64,000 nt of DNA. Source: Pseudomonadota bacterium. GTDB taxonomy: Bacteria; Pseudomonadota; Gammaproteobacteria; Burkholderiales; Rhodocyclaceae. The stretch spans positions 84,561-148,560 of the forward strand of contig JAFEDI010000068.1 in assembly GCA_018241725.1 (NCBI GenBank). Direction: 5' to 3'. Shown one piece after another: positions 63,974-64,000 of the stretch. Both the position numbers and the translations under genes were made by a program. The stretch's first letter is position 1. Every line of letters starts with the position of its first letter. The notes beneath the pieces are model-generated. The model saw only the letters and a program-made list of their open reading frames with translations. It was not told the origin of the DNA and did not search any database.

Positions 63974-64000
63974 GACAACTGACACAGGTAGGTTAACCGT

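Overview
The window is about 64 kb of very GC-rich DNA from a Gram-negative bacterium. It carries an outer-membrane TonB receptor, P- and L-ring flagellar genes, a DsbD-type thiol reductase and an EpsC-type serine acetyltransferase. I infer a betaproteobacterium, probably Rhodocyclales (Azospira-like). That placement rests on overall gene style and composition, not on a marker gene.

Layout. (1) 1-6.7 kb: the end of a TonB-dependent receptor, a PepSY membrane protein, an exported lectin-like protein, and a DsbD-like thiol:disulfide interchange protein with a thioredoxin-fold partner. (2) 6.8-41.1 kb: a complete flagellar locus. On the minus strand, from high to low coordinates, lie fliEFGHIJ, fliDSTK, fliL, fliA, motA, motB, flgM, flgN, a lone glucosaminidase, flgBCDEFGHIJ, flgK, a PilZ gene, flgL, an orphan LafW-like gene and fliC. 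flgA lies on the plus strand. Divergently on the plus strand lie fliM, fliN, fliP, fliQ, fliR, flhB, flhA and an EAL-like gene. This order (fliD-S-T-K-L-A-motA-motB as one run, fliMNPQR-flhBA opposite fliEFGHIJ, no chemotaxis genes, FliM without the CheY-binding peptide) is that of lateral (Flag-2, Laf) flagella rather than the usual polar system. (3) 41.2-46.7 kb: an ABC importer operon with an acyl-CoA-dehydrogenase-like enzyme, an AhpD-like protein and an AraC regulator. (4) 46.8-55.8 kb: sulfur metabolism: a small XRE regulator, cysE, cysK, a hydrolase, a sulfate-binding protein, then metX and metY, with an exported metallo-beta-lactamase-fold protein and a hypothetical gene between. (5) 55.8-61.3 kb: a phenylacetate-CoA-ligase-like enzyme and a 1339-residue single-module peptide synthetase with a membrane/hexapeptide C-terminal half. 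(6) 61.6-64 kb: tRNA-Pro(CGG) and the start of an integrated element (tyrosine integrase, small HTH gene, unknown small genes).

The most interesting region is the 840-bp, AT-richer interval between fliE and fliM. In known lateral systems this is where the regulator gene lafK sits. Here there is no such gene. The minus strand instead shows, in order, a 9-bp inverted repeat, a sigma70-like promoter, a very well-matched cyclic-di-GMP-I (GEMM) riboswitch aptamer, a hairpin, a leader motif shared with fliC, fliD and flgK, a seven-codon ORF with a good Shine-Dalgarno, and a perfect 12-bp palindrome before fliE. With the PilZ gene between flgK and flgL and a degenerate EAL protein downstream of flhA, this gives three separate potential cyclic-di-GMP sensing points in one flagellar locus.
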